Below, piece by piece: positions 1-7,069 of a DNA stretch of 17,224 nt. The position numbers and the translations under genes are program-made. The notes below the pieces were generated by a model. The model saw only the letters and a list, made by a program, of their open reading frames with translations. It ran no database searches and had not been told where the DNA came from. Numbering within the stretch: the first letter of the stretch is position 1; each line of letters opens with the position of its first letter. The DNA is from an uncultured Lachnospiraceae bacterium (GTDB taxonomy: Bacteria; Bacillota; Clostridia; Lachnospirales; Lachnospiraceae), in contig CAJUDY010000058.1 of NCBI GenBank assembly GCA_910584945.1, positions 1-17,224 of the forward strand, in the 5' to 3' direction.

Positions 1-107
1 GCTGTCTGCTTGATCCATCCTGCATTTGCGATATTATTGAAAATTGATTTCCGTGTTGTGTTGCGTTTTCAGCGGTTTTTCGTGTTTAGCAAAACAGAGA
101 ATATTGC

Positions 108-136
108 TTGACAAAACGTATCTGAATTGATACATT
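108..136 (+). promoter_or_regulatory. Sigma-A type promoter with an overlapping inverted repeat
   Basis: A perfect -35 TTGACA (108-113) is followed by a 17-nt spacer and a -10 TACATT (131-136, four of six consensus bases). The inverted repeat GTATC-6 nt-GATAC (118-122 and 129-133) lies in the spacer and runs into the -10, where a repressor could block RNA polymerase. Transcription would start near position 143, ahead of the terminator at 163-194 and the broken gene at 224. The promoter match is read directly; the operator role is inference. Confidence 0.6.
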
Positions 137-162
137 ATGTTTATATACTGCGAAGGATCATA

Positions 163-194
163 CTCCGGTAACCTACGGGTTCCGGGGTTTTTTT
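163..194 (+). terminator. Early intrinsic terminator (leader attenuator candidate)
   Basis: A GC-rich stem pairs CCGG-T-AACC with GGTTCCGG (one bulged T, loop TACG). It can be extended by C-G and T-G pairs and is followed by seven T (188-194). It begins only about 20 nt after the expected start of the promoter at 108-136 and lies before the ribosome binding site at 211-216. It would therefore stop most transcripts early unless antitermination occurs. Alternatively, the promoter and terminator make a very short stand-alone RNA. Confidence 0.6.
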
Positions 195-223
195 ATCTTG
201 GAGAATTTCTGAGGAGAATACCA

Positions 224-606
224 ATGCGCCAATCAATCTCTGACCCCTCTCATGAAACTGCAGCTTCAAAACAAGCCCGCAAAAAATCAGGCGAGCATGT
301 GTTTCTCATTCTTTTTTTATTGATTTTTTGCTCGGTTTTGGCATTCTAGGCGTCGGCATGATCCGCTCCGCATACAGGAAGGAGCAGTCCTACTCTGCGG
401 AGGCGGAGGGCCGGGTCGTCGGCTACCACGATTATTCCCGCAGGGGCAAATATATGTTCAGTCCCATCATAGAATATCTGGCGGACGATCAGATGATTAC
501 CGGAGAAACGAATGTCAATTTTAATCACCGGCCATTCAAAGAAGGGGAATACGTTTCCATCGACTGCCGGATCAGATGCTTCATCCCTTTGCCCGCTGTC
601 AGATGA
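224..606 (+). pseudogene. Frameshifted DUF3592-like membrane protein gene
   Basis: The start ATG at 224 has a good ribosome binding site (GAGGAG at 211-216, 7 nt away). The first frame gives a charged N-terminus and then the first half of a membrane segment (HVFLILFLLIF), but it stops at 349. The -1 frame from about 328 continues the same hydrophobic segment (LLGFGILGVGMI). It then gives a soluble domain with VVGYHDYSRRG, SPIIEY, ITGETNV and RPFKEGEYVSI, which resembles the extracellular part of DUF3592 proteins. The break sits in runs of T (312-318 and 324-329), so a one-base slip is the simplest cause. Similarity is lost after about residue VSI and the frame ends at 606, suggesting a second lesion or a truncated C-terminus. 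The family call rests on motif resemblance only. Confidence 0.5.
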
Positions 607-893
607 TCCAGCTTCTCTGTCTTTTCCGCCAGAACTTCCTCCTGACCGGCATACTGTTCTTCCAGCCTGGTCTTTGGGAAATCCCTTCTGTGATAGTTCC
701 GCATCCGTCATTCACTCCCCCCTGGAAATTCTTCCGGGGCTTCATTCAGACAGATGCAGTTTTGTGGATCTTTTTCTTTATATATCGGCTGCAAGCAGAG
801 ATTGTTAATACTTTCCCTATCTTGACAAAGGGTGCAAAGGCCCTTCTTCACACCGAAAATTAATCACCCACCGATTTTCCGTCAGATAATAGA
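607..893. other. Gap with no supported gene
   Basis: About 290 bases lie between the broken DUF3592-like gene and the stop codon of the Y-family polymerase. Short open frames exist on both strands, including a 59-codon minus-strand frame at 525-704. None has a convincing ribosome binding site together with a recognisable family. No strong terminator with a T tract was seen after the polymerase gene, only a weak AAGGG/CCCTT pairing near 825-845. Confidence 0.4.
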
Positions 894-2189
894 TCAGCCA
901 TGTTCCGCCACCCCCTCCTTCATGATCCGGTCATAGTCTACCGACCTTTTTTCCCTTGAGATTCCGCCGCTCATGTGGTCGATGGGCTGATTCAGAAACC
1001 CAGCGCGCATGACAGCATCCGCTCCAAAACGTTTCCTGATCTCATCCACGGTCTCATCCAGCCTGGAGAGCTTCTCATAGTCCATCTTTTCAAACAGATT
1101 CCCCTGCCTGCCGGAATCCGCTCCGCTCACTCTGCCCGTATGCACGCTCAGATGACGGATGGGCTTTCCGTCCCACAGTTCCCGGAACAGACTGCAGGCG
1201 GCCTCATAAATCTCCACGGTCAGGTTCGTCGGGTCCGGGAGAAACTTCTGGTGGGAAGCGCCGGGAAATCTTCCGTCCAGCAGGGCCGCATACCGGATGC
1301 CCACCGATACCTCACAAATCTGCACCCGATCCGCGCGCAGGCGGTTCCCGATGGTCTCGGAGAGGGCCAGAAGCACCCGCTGTGCCGTCTCCAGATCCGT
1401 CACGTCATAAGGCGTTGTGGTACTGTTTCCGTATCCCTTATTGGCCGCTGGACAGGACAACACCGGGGAAAGGTCGATCCCGTTGGCGAAGCCCCAGATC
1501 ACCTCCCCCTGCTTTTTCAGCAGTTTCTTTAACCAAGCCGGGTCTGCCTTTGCCAGTTCTCCGATGGTATGGATGCCCATGGACAGCAGCTTCCCGGTCG
1601 TGGCGTGTCCCACGAAGAACAGATCGGATACCGGAAGCGGCCACATCTTTTCTTTTATTTCGTAGGGATACAGGGTATGCACCCGGTCCGGTTTCTGAAA
1701 ATCCGACGCCATCTTTGCCAGCAGTTTATTGCTGGAAACGCCCACATTGACTGTAAAACCCAACTCCTCCCGGATGCGGTCTTTGATCTGCACAGCCGTT
1801 TCCTCCGGTGTGCCGAACAGATGACAGCTTGTACTCATATCCACAAATGCCTCATCAATGCTGTACTGCTCCACGGCGTCGGAGTATTCCCGCAGAATTT
1901 CCATGAACGCTTCCGAGCACTGCTCATACAGACCATAGTTGGGCGGAACCAGCAAAAGCCCCGGGCATTTTCTCTTTGCCTCCAAAATGGACTCGCCGGT
2001 CTTGATTCCATAATGCTTCGCAGGGATGGATTTTGCCAGAATGATCCCGTGCCGCAGGGTCACATCTCCCCCTACCGCCGAGACGGTCCTCCTCAGGTCC
2101 TGCTTTCCTCCCTTATGGGTCAGACGGTAAACGGCCTCCCAGGAAAGGAAGGCCGAGTTGACGTCAATATGAAAAATAATATTTTCCAA
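894..2189 (-). CDS. dinB: Y-family (translesion) DNA polymerase, DinB/UmuC-like
   Basis: This is an error-prone polymerase that copies past damaged template bases. The N-terminus carries the palm motif FHIDVNSAFLSW with the metal-binding Asp at residue 9. The second catalytic motif SIDEAFVDMS places Asp112 and Glu113. NVGVSSNKLLAKMASDFQKP is the usual fingers/palm sequence, and the little-finger domain fills the C-terminal third. Length is about 431 residues, within the DinB/UmuC range. The longer GTG start at 2201 overlaps its own AGGAGG, so the TTG at 2189, 11 nt after the AGGAGG, is preferred; it gives the N-terminus MENIIFHIDVN. The gene has its own promoter flanked by two LexA boxes, so SOS induction is expected. 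Whether it is Pol IV or a UmuC-like paralogue cannot be told from the sequence alone. Confidence 0.93.
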   Translation of the reverse strand: MENIIFHIDVNSAFLSWEAVYRLTHKGGKQDLRRTVSAVGGDVTLRHGIILAKSIPAKHYGIKTGESILEAKRKCPGLLLVPPNYGLYEQCSEAFMEILREYSDAVEQYSIDEAFVDMSTSCHLFGTPEETAVQIKDRIREELGFTVNVGVSSNKLLAKMASDFQKPDRVHTLYPYEIKEKMWPLPVSDLFFVGHATTGKLLSMGIHTIGELAKADPAWLKKLLKKQGEVIWGFANGIDLSPVLSCPAANKGYGNSTTTPYDVTDLETAQRVLLALSETIGNRLRADRVQICEVSVGIRYAALLDGRFPGASHQKFLPDPTNLTVEIYEAACSLFRELWDGKPIRHLSVHTGRVSGADSGRQGNLFEKMDYEKLSRLDETVDEIRKRFGADAVMRAGFLNQPIDHMSGGISREKRSVDYDRIMKEGVAEHG

Positions 2190-2199
2190 ACATACGTTC
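2188..2199 (-). promoter_or_regulatory. LexA (SOS) box 2, over the translation start of the polymerase
   Basis: The minus strand reads GAACGTATGTTT, matching the Firmicute LexA/DinR consensus GAAC-N4-GTTC at seven of eight positions. It covers the first codons of the polymerase gene, downstream of the -10, so bound LexA would act as a roadblock. It pairs with the box at 2223-2234, whose centre is 35 bp away. Confidence 0.7.
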
Positions 2200-2214
2200 A
2201 CCTCCTGTGTGATT

Positions 2215-2243
2215 ATAATAGCAAACGTATGTTCTTATTTCAA
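2215..2243 (-). promoter_or_regulatory. Promoter of the Y-family polymerase
   Basis: On the minus strand, -35 TTGAAA (2243-2238), a 17-nt spacer and -10 TATTAT (2220-2215) form a near-consensus promoter. An overlapping perfect TATAAT sits at 2217-2212. LexA box 1 lies inside the spacer and box 2 lies just downstream, so the promoter should be tightly repressed until DNA damage. Confidence 0.65.
2223..2234 (-). promoter_or_regulatory. LexA (SOS) box 1, in the promoter spacer
   Basis: The minus strand reads GAACATACGTTT, a seven-of-eight match to GAAC-N4-GTTC. It lies between the -35 and -10 of the polymerase promoter, a classic LexA repression position. Together with the box at 2188-2199 it brackets the -10 hexamer. 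Confidence 0.75.
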
Positions 2244-2274
2244 GCGGTAATATCTGTTATTCAAACCCGTCCGA

Positions 2275-2562
2275 TCATTCCGTATCCCAGGTTTCGCGGT
2301 ATGAATTGATCTGATATGCTATCATTTCCGGATAAATATTAAAATAATATCTGCATACATCCTTAAATAATCCTAAAACTGCATCATCCCCGCAAAAATC
2401 AAGCATCCTATCCAGTGTATACTCAACTTCATTTTCTGGTGCAATTCTACTGCATAAATCAGATACAATAAATTTATACTGATTATATGCCATCTCATTT
2501 ATTTTTCTCAGTCGTGATGCTATTGCTTTCACTGTATCCGTTACATCATCCATATTTTCCAA
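2275..2562 (-). CDS. Small protein of unknown function, 95 residues
   Basis: I do not recognise a family. The protein is mostly helical in character, with a charged N-terminus, two Cys-containing stretches (SDLCSRI, DFCGDD) and an aromatic C-terminal part (CRYYFNIYPEMIAY). No signal peptide or membrane segment is seen. It starts 9 nt after the stop of the DUF1016 nuclease gene, so the two form an operon. A TTG at 2562 has AAGGA about 5 nt upstream; an in-frame ATG at 2553 is the alternative, so the true length is 92 or 95 residues. Base composition is AT-rich like the nuclease gene and unlike the polymerase gene downstream. An accessory or immunity partner of the nuclease is only a guess from position. 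Confidence 0.65.
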   Translation of the reverse strand: MENMDDVTDTVKAIASRLRKINEMAYNQYKFIVSDLCSRIAPENEVEYTLDRMLDFCGDDAVLGLFKDVCRYYFNIYPEMIAYQINSYRETWDTE

Positions 2563-2571
2563 TATCTTCCT

Positions 2572-3693
2572 TTATTCCTGTTCTTCACTAAGCAACAGTT
2601 TTCTCAAGTCATCTACGTTCGGTAAAGCTTTTTTCATTTCATCTGACATGTCTTTATATGTTTTATAAGTTGCAACACCCAGCGGCTTATCATAATCCCT
2701 TATTACATAATCTACGAATGCTTTGTTCATATCTTTACACAATATCAGACCCACCGAAGGATTCTCATGTATTTTCTTAACTTTATCATCTAAGATTGTT
2801 AAATAAGTGTTTAATTGCCCCAAATACGATGGTTTGAATTTGCCTGTTTTAAGCTCCACCGCAACAAGACAATTCAGTTCCCGATTAAAAAATAAAAGAT
2901 CAATGAACATCTCCTCGCCAGCTATTTCGATCCTGTATTGATTTCCCATAAAGATAAAATCTGTTCCAAATCTTATGATAAATTCTTTAATATTGTTTAC
3001 AATCTGATTCTCGATTATTCGTTCATCAATGTCCTCACTTGCCTCTCCAAGGTTTTCTGTATTAATGAAATCCAACAAATAGTTATCCTTGAACGCTTTT
3101 GTTGCCTTTACAGCGAACTGTGTATCATTAAGCACATTTACAAAATTATTCGATGAATTTCCCTCTTTGTGATAAAGTCCTGATCTAATATATTCTCTTA
3201 AAGTGTATTTATCCCAAGCTCTGACCGCGCACTCATGGATATAAAATAAACGCTCAGAAATCTCTTTTGTTTTAGACAATATTTCTATATGATGTGTAAA
3301 ACCCAACGATATAAATTCATTCCAATTTATATCGCCAGCCGTCGGCTGACGGATTGCTATCAATAAACCCTCGCCATTCACATCTAAATCGTCAGCCAAT
3401 GGCTGGCGATTTACATAAGGTCTCCATTCCTCATAGAACTGTCGCATATTTTTTATATTGCTCTCCGAAAAACCTCTGATTCCTACCAACTCAGCCTTTA
3501 ATCTGCCAGAAATAGTCTTAATTGCATCTGTCCCCCAAACACCATTTCTTGTATTCTCAGAAACATATTTCCCAATCCCATAATAAAGAGACAATAACTC
3601 CGCATTACCAGCTTTTGCAGCCCTGTATCTACTTTTTTCAACTGCCTGTTTTATGGCAACCACTGCATATTCATACTGATTATCCAGATCCAC
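2572..3693 (-). CDS. DUF1016/YhcG family PDDEXK nuclease
   Basis: This is a two-domain protein of about 373 residues. The DUF1016 N-terminal domain covers roughly residues 10-165 (LLSLYYGIGKYVSE, GFSESNIKNMRQFYEEW, GFTHHIEIL). The YhcG PDDEXK nuclease domain covers roughly 205-345. Probable catalytic residues are Glu246 (QYRIEI), Asp255 (FIDLLFF), the ExK pair Glu270/Lys272 (VAVELKTGKFKPSYLGQ) and Gln283. The family is common in restriction, defence and mobile contexts, but its substrate is unknown. The GTG at 3693 is chosen because AAGGAGG lies 9 nt upstream; the ATG at 3729 lacks a ribosome binding site. Residues about 95-119 (NRQPLADDL to IRQPTAGDI) are encoded by a palindromic repeat pair. 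The gene is AT-rich compared with both flanks, which suggests acquisition. Confidence 0.9.
   Translation of the reverse strand: MDLDNQYEYAVVAIKQAVEKSRYRAAKAGNAELLSLYYGIGKYVSENTRNGVWGTDAIKTISGRLKAELVGIRGFSESNIKNMRQFYEEWRPYVNRQPLADDLDVNGEGLLIAIRQPTAGDINWNEFISLGFTHHIEILSKTKEISERLFYIHECAVRAWDKYTLREYIRSGLYHKEGNSSNNFVNVLNDTQFAVKATKAFKDNYLLDFINTENLGEASEDIDERIIENQIVNNIKEFIIRFGTDFIFMGNQYRIEIAGEEMFIDLLFFNRELNCLVAVELKTGKFKPSYLGQLNTYLTILDDKVKKIHENPSVGLILCKDMNKAFVDYVIRDYDKPLGVATYKTYKDMSDEMKKALPNVDDLRKLLLSEEQE
3333..3408. repeat. Pair of inverted 19-bp palindromic repeats inside the nuclease gene
   Basis: CGCCAGCCGTCGGCTGACG (3333-3351) and CGTCAGCCAATGGCTGGCG (3390-3408) are reverse complements at 17 of 19 positions; the differences fall in the 3-nt centres. 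Each unit is itself nearly palindromic (CAGCC-3-GGCTG), so each can form a small hairpin and together they can form a larger stem with a 38-nt loop. Both are read in frame and encode the similar peptides RQPLADD and RQPTAGD. The GC-rich units stand out in an AT-rich gene and look like REP/MITE-type insertions. Confidence 0.75.
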
Positions 3694-3783
3694 TCTCCTC
3701 ATCCTCCTTCTACACCCGTTTTCATACATTTTATCTAATTTAATCTGAAAGGGAAGCAGAAAAAATCGTAATTAAAATATCTA

Positions 3784-4389
3784 TCAAAACAGACTCAGCT
3801 GCTCATAATCTGTCTTCCGCTCCAGCAGACACGGGGTCTTATGCAGAATTTTTTCGGTCTTTGCGTCATCCAGCATCCACTCCGCAATCTCCTTCCGCTC
3901 CAGAATCAGAGGCATCCGGTCATGCACCGGTTCCATGGAAATATTTGCCGCGGTAGTCAGAATCACAAAATGCTCCCCGTCCTCATACCGTCTGCTGAAC
4001 CCTGCCATAAAAAGAATCGGCGCATCGTTCCGGCAGAAGGTATTCTTCTCTCTTCGGGGATTCCACTCGTAAAACCAGGCGGCCGGGATGACGATGCGGC
4101 TGCGTCGGATACTGTCCCGGAACAGAGGCCTGTCCAGCGCGGACTCGCATCTGGCGTTAAAGATCAGCTTCTTTCCCTCATAGCCGGGAAATCCCCAGTG
4201 CTGCCATCCCAAACCTATGGAACCGTCCGTCCATGAAAGCACCGGCGCGTCTTTTCCCGGATAGATGTCTCCTGCCGCCATCCTGCCCACCGCCCGCAGG
4301 GATTCCTGTCTTTTCTTTTCGCCCATCTGCCGAATCAGCTTTTCGATCTCTCTGGCCGTTTCATCATCTACATAATATCTGCCGCACAT
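3784..4389 (-). CDS. SRAP domain protein (YedK/HMCES-like abasic-site crosslinker)
   Basis: SRAP proteins recognise abasic sites in single-stranded DNA and bond to them through the N-terminal Cys after Met removal, shielding the lesion. The start MCGRYY places Cys2 correctly. Other family residues are visible: NARCESA at 78-84, AWFYEW with Glu108, and the His of VHDRMPLIL at 156. Length is 201 residues, in the usual range. The ATG at 4389 is required by the Cys2 chemistry and has AGGAG 8 nt upstream; an earlier in-frame GTG at 4398 would bury the Cys. The gene begins 33 nt after the ABC ATPase stop, but no functional link to the transporter is apparent. The Y-family polymerase lies about 1.6 kb downstream. 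Confidence 0.95.
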   Translation of the reverse strand: MCGRYYVDDETAREIEKLIRQMGEKKRQESLRAVGRMAAGDIYPGKDAPVLSWTDGSIGLGWQHWGFPGYEGKKLIFNARCESALDRPLFRDSIRRSRIVIPAAWFYEWNPRREKNTFCRNDAPILFMAGFSRRYEDGEHFVILTTAANISMEPVHDRMPLILERKEIAEWMLDDAKTEKILHKTPCLLERKTDYEQLSLF

Positions 4390-4422
4390 AAGAACCACTC
4401 CTGAACGTTTTCTCTTATCTCG

Positions 4423-5052
4423 CTACGTATTTTGCCCCGTCTTAAGTAGTTGAATACCTGCGCGCCAGGTCAGCGCATTTTCCTCCCACAGAAAACAGGA
4501 AGCCTCAAGGGCTCTGGCTTCTTCCATATGATGCGTGGTAAACAGAAGCGTCCGATGATTTCTTCTTTTTTGTACATAACAGATCGCCTTCTGCCGGATC
4601 TGCTCGTCCAGACCATTAAAGGGTTCGTCGAACAGCAGAATCTCCCCCCGGCTCAGCATGGCTCTCAAAAGGCTGACTCTCCGGCGCATGCCCCCGCTGA
4701 AGGAAGAGACCGGTTTGGTTAGACTGTCCGCAGGCAGCAAAGTGAGCAGTTCCTGTCGAAGCTCTGCGTCCGAACAGGCAGGATTCACCAGACGGATATT
4801 CCCGGCGGCACTCAGATGGGGGCAGAGCCGGTCCTCCTGAAAGACCGCGGATACGGGCCGGGCGAAAAGACCCTCCACTGTTCCGGCGTCCGGGACTTCC
4901 AGCCCCATAAGAATGCGCAGAAGCGTGGTCTTCCCGGCTCCCGAAGGCGCCATGAGGCAATATATGCCTCCCTCCTCCAGCTCCAGGCTGACATTTTGGA
5001 AGATGGGGATATGATCGTAGGATTTACTCAGATGTTCGATTCGAATAGTCAT
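4423..5052 (-). CDS. ABC importer ATPase, NitT/TauT (SsuB/TauB) type
   Basis: This is the cytoplasmic ATPase that powers the importer encoded with the two upstream genes. Walker A is APSGAGKTT (35-43), the Q-loop is at Gln72 (VFQEDRL), the signature is SSFSGGM (116-122), Walker B is EILLFDEP with Asp142/Glu143, the D-loop is at 147-150, and the switch His is in TTHHMEEA. At 209 residues it is short for the family, which often has a longer C-terminal part. The ATG overlaps the permease stop as ATGA, indicating translational coupling. The substrate cannot be read from an ATPase. Confidence 0.93.
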   Translation of the reverse strand: MTIRIEHLSKSYDHIPIFQNVSLELEEGGIYCLMAPSGAGKTTLLRILMGLEVPDAGTVEGLFARPVSAVFQEDRLCPHLSAAGNIRLVNPACSDAELRQELLTLLPADSLTKPVSSFSGGMRRRVSLLRAMLSRGEILLFDEPFNGLDEQIRQKAICYVQKRRNHRTLLFTTHHMEEARALEASCFLWEENALTWRAGIQLLKTGQNT

Positions 5053-5810
5053 ATGCTCTGCCCCTCCCTGTTTGCCGCATCTCCCAGCACATGCCGGAGA
5101 AACCAGAGGATCAGCTTCTCGAACAGGAAGCTCAAAAAAATCACCGCGGCGGTCCAGGCAAAAAGCTCATCGGTGCTAAAAAAGATCTTGGCCATATACA
5201 GCTTCTCGCCGATGGAATGATCCGGCGTACCGATGACTTCCGCCGCCACTCCCGATTTCCAGCTCATCCCCAGTGCGATCCGGCAGGCGCTCAGGAGAAA
5301 AGGAGCCAGGGCCGGACGGTAGATATGCCAGATCTTCGGCGCCAGACGAACGTGAAAGACCTGAGCCATCTCCAGAAGCTTTGCATCCGCGGCCTCCAGT
5401 CCGGCGCGCGTATTCAGATAGATCATCGGAAATACCACCAGAAAAGAGATCACAGACGCCAGATGCTCCGCGCCGGTCCAGATCAGCGCCAGAATGACAA
5501 AGGAAGCCACCGGTATGGTCTTGATCATCGTGACAACGGGCGAAAGGATCTCTCCTAAGAGCGGCCGGGCATACGCCGCGCTGCCGCACAGGAGTCCCAG
5601 TAAAAATGCCAGCGCAAACCCGGTTCCGATTCTTGTAAGAGAAGCACATACCGCCTGCCAGAAAGCCGGCTGTCCTCCAAGCCGTATCAGTGCCAGCAAG
5701 GTCTCCCATGGGCCTACCAGGAAGATTGGTCTGTGAATAAGCCAGGATGCCGCCTGCCACAGAACCAGCCAGGACAAAACGATCCCTGTCCGCCTTAATA
5801 AGATTTTCAT
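5049..5810 (-). CDS. ABC importer permease, NitT/TauT (SsuC/TauC) type
   Basis: This is an inner-membrane permease of 253 residues with about six hydrophobic segments. The conserved EAA loop is seen at about 139-171 (LEAADAKLLEMAQVFHV, with the Pro-rich end RPALAPF), which docks on the ATPase. The ATG at 5810 gives the usual short basic N-terminus followed directly by a membrane segment. AAAGGAG lies 12 nt upstream, slightly far. Longer in-frame starts would overlap the lipoprotein gene and add an arginine-rich tail that looks non-native. It sits 34 nt after the lipoprotein gene and overlaps the ATPase gene by 4 nt. Confidence 0.93.
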   Translation of the reverse strand: MKILLRRTGIVLSWLVLWQAASWLIHRPIFLVGPWETLLALIRLGGQPAFWQAVCASLTRIGTGFALAFLLGLLCGSAAYARPLLGEILSPVVTMIKTIPVASFVILALIWTGAEHLASVISFLVVFPMIYLNTRAGLEAADAKLLEMAQVFHVRLAPKIWHIYRPALAPFLLSACRIALGMSWKSGVAAEVIGTPDHSIGEKLYMAKIFFSTDELFAWTAAVIFLSFLFEKLILWFLRHVLGDAANREGQSI

Positions 5811-5844
5811 AAAATGATTCGGCTCCTTTGTCAAAACGGATAAG

Positions 5845-6831
5845 TTACGGCAAATAGTAAAAATCCTCCGCCGGCAAAGCGCCGCCGATAGCTTCCGGAT
5901 TCTGCTCCGCAAGAACCGTCAGATAACCGGACAGGGCGGTCTGCATGTCCGTTCCCGTCATACAGGTAATGTTGCAGTAGGGAATCGCCTGGGCTGCAAT
6001 GGGCGCCTTGGGGACGATCTCCAAAGCCGCCACCAATTCGGCTGCCTCTTCTATGTTCTCATTGGTAAATTTCGCAGACTCCTCATGGGCAGACAGAAAT
6101 GCCTGCACCGCCGTTTCGTGCTGCTCCAGGAATTCCCGCCGGACCAGGGTGACTCCGGTAACCAGACTGCCGTCTGTACTTACCTTGTCCCATTCTTCGG
6201 TCAGATCAAGGGCAATGCGCAAGTTCTCATTCTGCATGCACGCAGTCGTCACAGCGGGCTGCGGCAGAAGTCCCAGAGCTTCCGGTTCCTCCTGCAGGGC
6301 GGAGATCACCTCGGCGGCTTCGGACTTATACCGGAGATCCACATCCTCAGGAGCAAGGCCGTTCTGAGCCAGGATATACTGAATCGCATAATCCGGCGTG
6401 GTCCCCTTCCCAGGTAGATAAATGGTGCGGCCCTTAAGATCGGCAGCCGACTGAACCGTCTCCCCGCTCTCCAGCAGATAGAGAACCCCCAGCGTATTAA
6501 CATCGAGGACCGCCACCTGTCCCTCCGTCTTGTTGTACAGCACGCTCGCTACATTCGCGGGAATCAGGACAATATCCAGATCACCTTTTAAAAAGGCTGC
6601 GTTGATCTCATCCGCCGCGGCCGCCATGGTAAATTCATAATCGGCCCCCGCTTCTCCCTTTTCAGCCTGATCCATCAGTTCCACCAGTCCCATGGAAGTG
6701 GGACCTTTCAGAGAACCAATCCGGATCGTCGTATCTTCAGGCTCATCCTTCGAGCAGCCGGTCAGAGAGGCAGACGTCCCCAGGATGGTGATCAGCATTA
6801 TCATCCATATTCTTTTCATGATGTTATACAT
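5845..6831 (-). CDS. ABC importer substrate-binding lipoprotein, NMT1/SsuA-like
   Basis: This membrane-anchored receptor captures substrate outside the cell. The ATG at 6831 has GGGAGG about 6 nt upstream. The signal sequence ends in the lipobox LTGC with Cys26 as the lipidated residue, followed by a charged linker. The mature part has the two-lobe pattern of the family (IRIGSLKGPTSMGLVELMDQ; GDLDIVLIPANVAS; LKGRTIYLPGKGTTPDY; ALGLLPQPAVT). Family members bind nitrate, sulfonates, thiamine precursors or similar small molecules. No biosynthetic neighbour or riboswitch was recognised that would choose between them. It is the first gene of a three-gene operon with the permease and ATPase. Confidence 0.93.
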   Translation of the reverse strand: MYNIMKRIWMIMLITILGTSASLTGCSKDEPEDTTIRIGSLKGPTSMGLVELMDQAEKGEAGADYEFTMAAAADEINAAFLKGDLDIVLIPANVASVLYNKTEGQVAVLDVNTLGVLYLLESGETVQSAADLKGRTIYLPGKGTTPDYAIQYILAQNGLAPEDVDLRYKSEAAEVISALQEEPEALGLLPQPAVTTACMQNENLRIALDLTEEWDKVSTDGSLVTGVTLVRREFLEQHETAVQAFLSAHEESAKFTNENIEEAAELVAALEIVPKAPIAAQAIPYCNITCMTGTDMQTALSGYLTVLAEQNPEAIGGALPAEDFYYLP

Positions 6832-6884
6832 TGTTTTCCTCCCATTTCTGTATGTTTTACCTTTATTAGAATAACACAAACGGA

Positions 6885-7004
6885 ATGACGGATGTGGCAG
6901 TAGCTCTGGTTCTGGCCGTGGCAGCGCTGATCCTTGTAATCTTCGTGTACTTCCACTGTGAAATCTATATAAGTTTAAAATATATTATAACCCAAATAAC
7001 CTGA
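6885..7004 (+). CDS. Possible 39-residue single-span membrane peptide
   Basis: An ATG-to-TGA frame on the plus strand encodes MTDVAVALVLAVAALILVIF followed by VYFHCEIYISL and a short polar end. This is one clear membrane helix. The sequence changes sharply from GC-rich to AT-rich halfway through (after about 6960), so it may be the 5' stump of a lost membrane gene. No convincing ribosome binding site precedes the ATG. It lies in the gap between the transporter operon and the next minus-strand gene. No family is recognised. Confidence 0.25.
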   Translation: MTDVAVALVLAVAALILVIFVYFHCEIYISLKYIITQIT

Positions 7005-7069
7005 AATGTTAATAGCCAAAAAAGCAGCGTCCGCCGGAGAGCCTCGCACCTCCATAAATAGAGAGGACT

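Noticed and set aside
525..704. 59-codon minus-strand frame with a coiled-coil-like sequence (EEQYAGQEEVLAEKTEKLDH)
   Set aside because: It overlaps the better supported DUF3592-like sequence on the other strand, is preceded by a stop two codons upstream, and no family was recognised. It could be a real fragment, but the evidence is too thin to call.
4390..4420. Possible LexA box upstream of the SRAP gene (GAGAAAACGTTC on the minus strand)
   Set aside because: Only the GTTC half matches fully; the first half has two mismatches out of four, which is too weak beside the two strong boxes of the polymerase.
7010..7069. Intrinsic terminator after the permuted papain-like gene
   Set aside because: A six-T tract is present on the minus strand, but the GC-rich sequence before it forms no continuous stem of useful length.
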